From: Monodelphis domestica
Lineage: Eukaryota; Chordata; Mammalia; Didelphimorphia; Didelphidae
Reading direction: 5' to 3'
DNA length: 64,000 nt
Assembly: GCF_027887165.1 (NCBI RefSeq)
Contig: NC_077235.1
Location: forward strand, 4,967,378 to 5,031,377
Below are positions 59,420 to 64,000 of the stretch, one piece after another. The position numbers and the translations under genes were made by a program. The notes beneath the pieces were generated by a model. That model was not told where the DNA came from, ran no database searches, and saw only the letters and a program-made list of their open reading frames with translations. Position 1 is the stretch's first letter. Every line of letters begins with the position of its first letter.

Positions 59420-60060
59420 CCCAGAATAAGGCGCATGCGCCCCGCTACCTACCCCTCCCCTCCCCCCACCTCCGAGGCACTTCCGGCGACGCAACCGACG
59501 TTGCCAGGAAAGCTTTGTTGTTAGTAGCTCATTGGTCTGTTGGACTCTGGAGACGCCTGCGCACTGAACAGGACAGGGCCAGAGCCGCCGGTGACGTCAT
59601 GTCCGGTCCTTCACGGGCCAGCCGAGAGGCTGTTGCTATGAAGTCCGTTTTTGTCACCGTGGGCACCACCAGTTTCGACGAGCTCGTAGCCTGTGTGTCC
59701 TCCAGGGCTACACTCCAGGTGAGCAGGGTCGCTTTGTTAGTGTCTTAGTAGGGATTTTTCCTGCCCCTCCTCTCTCGCGTATTCCAGTTCAGACTGCGTC
59801 TGCGCAGCGCCTGCGCACACCTGGCCGCAAGTCCCCTCCGGAGATTCGCCATCTCTGCAGCCTTTCTACCTGCGCCTGCGCACACTTTTCCGTGCCTCCT
59901 CCCCCGCCCCCAGGCCACAGCCCCCAGCCCCCAGCCCCCAGCCACTAGCCACTAGCCTCTTCGCACAAGCTAACGCAAAATCTTCTGGCCGAATGGCCGC
60001 CCCTACACACTCTAAACTTTACCCCGCCCCAAAACGAGGTGGGGTCTATTCAACCCCGCT
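59420..60060 (+). promoter_or_regulatory. ALG13 CpG-island promoter with CRE
   Basis: CpG-rich, TATA-less sequence surrounds the first coding exon. A perfect cAMP-response element (TGACGTCA, 59592-59599) overlaps an upstream in-frame ATG. Several 'ctgcgca' motifs (NRF1-like) lie at 59557-59564 and 59800-59885. This is typical of a housekeeping promoter. Confidence 0.8.
59638..59718 (+). CDS. ALG13: ALG13, coding exon 1
   Basis: ALG13 is the catalytic, cytosolic partner of the membrane protein ALG14. Together they add the second GlcNAc to dolichol-PP-GlcNAc on the cytosolic face of the ER, early in N-glycan assembly. This exon encodes MKSVFVTVGTTSFDELVACV and seven more residues, 27 in all. 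It includes the N-terminal VTVGTT strand-loop of the GT-B-type fold and closely matches human (MKCVFVTVGTTSFDDLIACV). It ends in phase 0 at CAG|GTGAG. An in-frame ATG at 59599 would add 13 residues (MSGPSRASREAVA). I chose 59638 because it matches the start in other mammals. Confidence 0.96.
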
Positions 60061-60124
60061 TTTGGACCAAGTGGGTTCTTAGACTTCGTCGAGACCAGAA
60101 ATCCTCTTTTAGCGGAGGGAGAGG

Positions 60125-60235
60125 CATTTTTATGTTACAAAGGAACCTTAGAGGCCACTCCCCTCATTTTACAAAGGGGGAAACTGAGGCCCACGAAGGG
60201 AAAATGACTTCTATTCTTTGGATGTCATAGCTGAA
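60125..60235 (+). mobile_element. MIR-like fragment in ALG13 intron 1
   Basis: 'ccttagaggccactcccctcattttacaaa' and 'gaaactgaggccca' match the segments at 56.1-56.3 kb. Confidence 0.5.
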
Positions 60236-61279
60236 TGCCACCCTATCCCTTTATGTGATAGATTAGGAGGAAATGAGGCCTCCTGAGATGGCCAATAAGG
60301 CTCTCAATGAGGGAACCCAGTGCCCAAAGTTGTCCAACTCCAGAGTCAGACATTGGACCCTTTAAAGCCATCACATACAAATGTTTTTTTTTCAGAACAG
60401 TGAACTGGGGTCCACAGAAATGTACTCAACATCACACATGGGCAGCACTGCGGTCAGCACCCCCAGAAGTCTTTGAATGAAATCTTTCTCTAGAAATATG
60501 AGGACACCTGGAGGCGAGGTGGATGTTAAACAGGGCACTTTGAGTAGCAGAGCTTTGGCAGCCCAAGTTCTCAGGAGGATCCCAAATCCAGGCACCTTTT
60601 ATATTATGTAAAGGTGGATTTTTAAGAAGTCAAGCTTCTTGTTCTTTTAAAGGAAGGACAGAACCCTCCCTCAAACAAAGAATACGCTTTGATATCTGGT
60701 GTGAGTGGTACCAAGCCAAAACTGAAACCCAGTCATATTTATGACTTACTTTAGGGTAGTTCCATGGTCCCTTTCCTTCAGAAACTTGTGGCTAGTAGAG
60801 TGATGCTAACAATGGCATGTATGCGGAGCATTTGACAGGAGTCAGCTCCAATATTTGGCTTTTGGATGAAACCTGGGCTTCAAGAGAAAGTACTGGAGTG
60901 ACACTGGCCAGGGCCAGGTCTGGGCCTGAACCTCCATTTATTCCTCTATAACATGATATTGAACATGGGCCCTTCAAACTGGAAATTAAATGAAATCAGA
61001 TACAGGGTATCCTGGCTATTTCTAAACCTGGCAATGTTATATAGTGGATAGAGAGATACCCTCAAACCTTCACAGCTTGCCTACTCCTGGTCTCAAGTCC
61101 TACCTTTCCACATGCTGGCTGCATGCCGTAGAGACAAATCACAACTTTTCAGTGCTCAAGGCACTTTCCTAGGAGTAGAAATTGCCAAGAAGGTGCCATC
61201 CTTCCTTATCTGGAAGTCCCCTATACCAATAAAATCCCAAGTTTAGTCCTCTACCCTGTCCCTTGAACCTATACTACAT

Positions 61280-61480
61280 GGAGCATAGGACCTGGAGTCA
61301 AGAAGACATGAGTTCAAAAACAGCTTTTGTTTCCCTCAGTTTCCTTTTTGGCAAAATGGGGTTAATAATAGTAGCCCCTACCCTGCCCCCCCTCATTGTG
61401 AGGCCCCAAATGAGATAGTACTTTAAAGCACTGGCACCTACCTAAAAGTGCTGTGTTAGTGTAAGTTATTACTACTTGGC
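61280..61480 (+). mobile_element. MIR-type SINE in ALG13 intron 1
   Basis: 'gacctggagtcaagaagacatgagttcaaa', 'ccctcagtttcc' and 'cattgtgaggccccaaatgagatagtac' in MIR order. An internal portion is missing. Confidence 0.7.
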
Positions 61481-61538
61481 TCAGTGACATTTCAAAATAC
61501 TGTTCGTTGATTTTTCTGTTCTTTTTCTGTACTTTTAG

Positions 61539-61701
61539 ATCCTCAGGAGACTTGGATATCGCAAGCTTGTCCTACAGATTGGAAAAGGAAGAGTGGTGCC
61601 AGACTCCTTTGCTTCTACAACTTTTTCCTTGATTGTTTACAGGTATAAGAATTCCTTGAAAGAGGATATTAAGAGAGCAGATCTCATCATTAGCCATGCA
61701 G
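61539..61701 (+). CDS. ALG13: ALG13, coding exon 2
   Basis: The acceptor TTCTGTACTTTTAG ends at 61538 and the donor GCAG|GTATGG starts at 61702. The exon encodes [20 protein letters not shown], then [20 protein letters not shown] and [15 protein letters not shown]. The last part is the Rossmann-type region that begins the UDP-GlcNAc-binding HAGAGS motif, which is completed by the next exon. Phases are 0 at the start and 1 at the end, matching exon 3. The sequence aligns without gaps to human ALG13 residues 28-81 as I recall them. Confidence 0.96.
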
Positions 61702-62399
61702 GTATGGCCTCTGGATAATGAATCAGACTGTAAATGAGACTAGAAATAGATCATATGGATGAATTTAGGGTTATGATGAATAGCAATGGGAAACTGAGGA
61801 AGGTCACCACACTGTTAATCATGTTTCTACATTGCTGTAAGAGAAATGAGCAAGGCCATTAGCTTCCTAATTGTGTTATTTTCAACATATGGAAGCAAAA
61901 GCCCCAGGAGAATGATACATTTCCAGTGTCACATGGCAGGCTTTTAAAATGTCAGTGGGTAAGGATTATAGACAAATAAGATTTGACGCTTGCTATGATA
62001 ATAGAAGCTTTTAAGTTTAAATGAAATTTGCACATTTCCAAGGTGACTGAAGCTTGAGCAAGACATTTGCGACTCCATCATATTGTTAACAGAATTCAGT
62101 CAATAATATCCAATGTTAAGGTTCTCCACGATTATCTAGTCAGCTGGCTTTGGAGGTAGGGAGCCTTTGTTCCAGGAATGCTTCTGGCATTTGATCAGCT
62201 GTGAAATCATGGCTAAGTCATTTGATGTCTCACTGCAGCATCCAATCAAGAACTCCCCCAGGTTGTTTATATTAAGATGAAAAGTCAGATTTGCCCTCTG
62301 CTCCCTCTACTCTAGGGATTATTATTGACTAATCTTCTAAAAATAGTCCTTTGGGCAGTGTTATAAATGTGGTGGCCACTGGATAGGATGGAGGAAAAG

Positions 62400-62695
62400 G
62401 TTGGGTTTTTTTAGTGTCTTTTTCTGTAGTTTGAAGGAGAATTTATTACAAATGGGGATTGCTAATAGAAGTCAGGGAATTGATTTGAAAATGACCTCTG
62501 TGACCCACCTACTGACAAAAGAGACTGATTGGAGGTTTAGAATGAGATGTGTTTTTGGACACGGACAGTATAGGGCTTTGTTTTTCTTGACTGTACATAT
62601 TTGTTACTAGATTATTCTTTTTATTTCTTTAATATTGGGGTAAGATTGCAAGGAGAGATGATTTATGCTTTTTAATTGAAAAATAAAAGAAAATG
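62400..62695 (+). mobile_element. Old LINE 3'-end fragment in ALG13 intron 2
   Basis: 'tttttcttgactgtacatatttgttac' and an A-rich end ('ttgaaaaataaaagaaaa') match the fragments at 16.67 and 23.35 kb. Confidence 0.6.
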
Positions 62696-63201
62696 TATGC
62701 AGAGCCCCACTCCCAGAGCCCCTTTCCAAAGAATGATTTCTAAAATGCATAAATTTCAGAGTGAACAGTCGGAGGTTTTCCTCACCTTGTGGAAACACGA
62801 ATCCATAAAGGTGTGTGCTGGTGCCAGCCAGTCGCTCTATTTTGGGGCATACGTACCTCTCTCCAAAGAAGGGCACAAATAGAGGAACAGCCCCGAGGTG
62901 TCCAGGAGGCTCTCCTGGCTGTGCTCCTCAGGCCCCTCTCTCTGTCTTCCTCAAAGGCTAAAGGTGGACCTGGGTGACTTGACCCTCATCAGCTCATAGA
63001 TAGGGTCAGTCCTCAGAGTGGGGCTGTTGACATTTTTCTTCTTTTTCGTCCTCCCAGCCCCCCACCTGATAGGTGACTGTAGTAATAATGGTCAGCTAAA
63101 TCACTGGACATCCGTTAGGATTTTTCGTTCTTTTGCTGCAAGAGCAGCTGGAGAAGAAACTTGAAAACCATACTGTTTGGAGTTTGGCTTTCTCTTTGTA
63201 G

Positions 63202-63340
63202 GTGCGGGGAGCTGCTTGGAGGCCCTGGAAGAAGGGAAACCTTTGGTGGTGGTTGTAAATGAAAAGCTGATGGACAATCACCAGTTAGAGCTGGCCAGAC
63301 AGCTACACAAAGAAGGCTATCTTTTCTATTGCTCATGCAG
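63202..63340 (+). CDS. ALG13: ALG13, coding exon 3 (gene continues beyond window)
   Basis: The acceptor TCTCTTTGTAG ends at 63201 and the donor GCAG|GTAGGT starts at 63341. The exon completes HAGAGS and continues [20 protein letters not shown], then [20 protein letters not shown]. These contain the conserved GKPLVVV and NHQ-ELA residues of the donor-substrate site. It ends in phase 2. The rest of the glycosyltransferase domain and, if present, the OTU and Tudor domains of the long vertebrate isoform lie to the right of the window. With exons 1 and 2 it gives 127 intact codons without stops. Confidence 0.96.
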
Positions 63341-63519
63341 GTAGGTGGCTGGCTGGTACCCACTGTCTCTTTGGAGGCCTGTGGTCATTTGGCTGACCGA
63401 CCCTCCCCCACTGCCTCCTCCAGCTCCTACCTTCTCCCAGGCCCAGAGACCTATCCATCCACCCCACCCACCAAGTATACCCTCCAAGCCCTGTGCCATT
63501 GGCTTGCTTCAAAGTTGTC

Positions 63520-63765
63520 ACTGGGTGGCGCCAGAGGTGGATCTGGAGGCAGGGAGACCTGAGTTCAAATTCAGCCTCAGACATTAGCTAGCTGAGTGGC
63601 TCTGGCAAGTCCCTGAATGTCTGCCTGCCTCAGTTTCCTCAACTGCACAGGGTGGGATCACCTGTCTTGGTGGTTGTGAGGAGCAAATGAGAGACTGTGA
63701 AGTGCTTAGCCTTGGCACCTGGCACACAGTAGGCACAAGCTATTTTTATGATTATTATTGGTTCT
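63520..63765 (+). mobile_element. MIR/MAR1-type SINE in ALG13 intron 3
   Basis: Nearly full length: head 'tgggtggcgccagaggtgg', core 'gacctgagttcaaattcagcctcag', then 'gcctcagtttcctcaactg' and the end 'acctggcacacagtaggcac'. Confidence 0.8.
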
Positions 63766-64000
63766 CTGGATCCGTGTGTCTCTGGATTGGGACATCCTTG
63801 GTTATTCAGAAAGACAACCATGGTATTTGTTGTAGTTGGGGCTTTTTGCCCTCCATTTGCCCACTGGCAATCCCGAGTAAACGAGAATGTGTTTCTTTGC
63901 CATGGGTGTGTTAGAATGTTGGGCTGTCTCATCTGGTCCTGTGGCATGGGCTCTCATTGAAAATGTGGGACTGCTTAGAGAGAAGGAGGACAAGCCAGTG

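Noticed and set aside
59745-59945. Minus-strand frame in the ALG13 CpG island, suggesting a divergent gene
   Set aside because: Arg/Ala/Gly-rich composition of CpG-rich DNA with no recognisable protein. A divergent noncoding transcript remains possible but is not visible in sequence.

Overview
The window looks like a stretch of a marsupial X chromosome. Three things support this: marsupial-type LINE-1 copies, dense tRNA-derived SINEs of the kind common in opossum and its relatives (MAR1/WSINE-like), and two adjacent genes whose human orthologues are neighbours at Xq23. These are SERTM2 (single coding exon at 28.40-28.67 kb, + strand) and ALG13 (first three coding exons at 59.64, 61.54 and 63.20 kb, + strand, continuing past the right edge). 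Background CpG is low, so the few CpG-rich patches stand out.

Layout. 0-1.8 kb: 3' part of a young LINE-1. 3.4-4.7 kb: CpG/GC-rich island with no gene I can name. 5.7-8.3 kb: a compact two-exon gene with TATA box, GT-AG intron and poly(A) signal, encoding a 164-residue charged protein I do not recognise. 8.3-28 kb: noncoding, mostly SINEs, old LINE-1, hAT-type and MIR-type fragments and microsatellites. 28.4 kb: SERTM2. 31.9-33.35 kb: a GC-rich tandem array of 62-64 bp units, each carrying a short perfect hairpin. 33.65-40.2 kb: about 29 copies of a ~230 bp unit organised as ~460 bp dimers. 41.34-41.53 kb: a purine/pyrimidine tandem tract. 41.54-42.2 kb: a CpG island with three CCAAT boxes and a GC box. 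42.7-54.7 kb: a stack of LINE-1 copies containing two solo LTRs and a twin-primed LINE-1. 55-59 kb: mostly unique sequence with SINEs. 59.4-64 kb: ALG13 CpG promoter and gene.

The most interesting part is 31.9-42.2 kb. Two large structured tandem-repeat domains, with no credible protein, sit next to a CpG-island promoter on a marsupial X. That is the architecture expected of RSX, the marsupial XIST-like long noncoding RNA (5' tandem repeats, GC-rich stem-loop motifs, CpG promoter). I propose it as RSX or an RSX-like locus. I cannot confirm identity, strand or exon structure from sequence alone.

The genes do not form an operon-like unit. ALG13 acts in N-glycan assembly at the ER, SERTM2 is a small predicted membrane protein, and the 164-residue protein has no assigned role.
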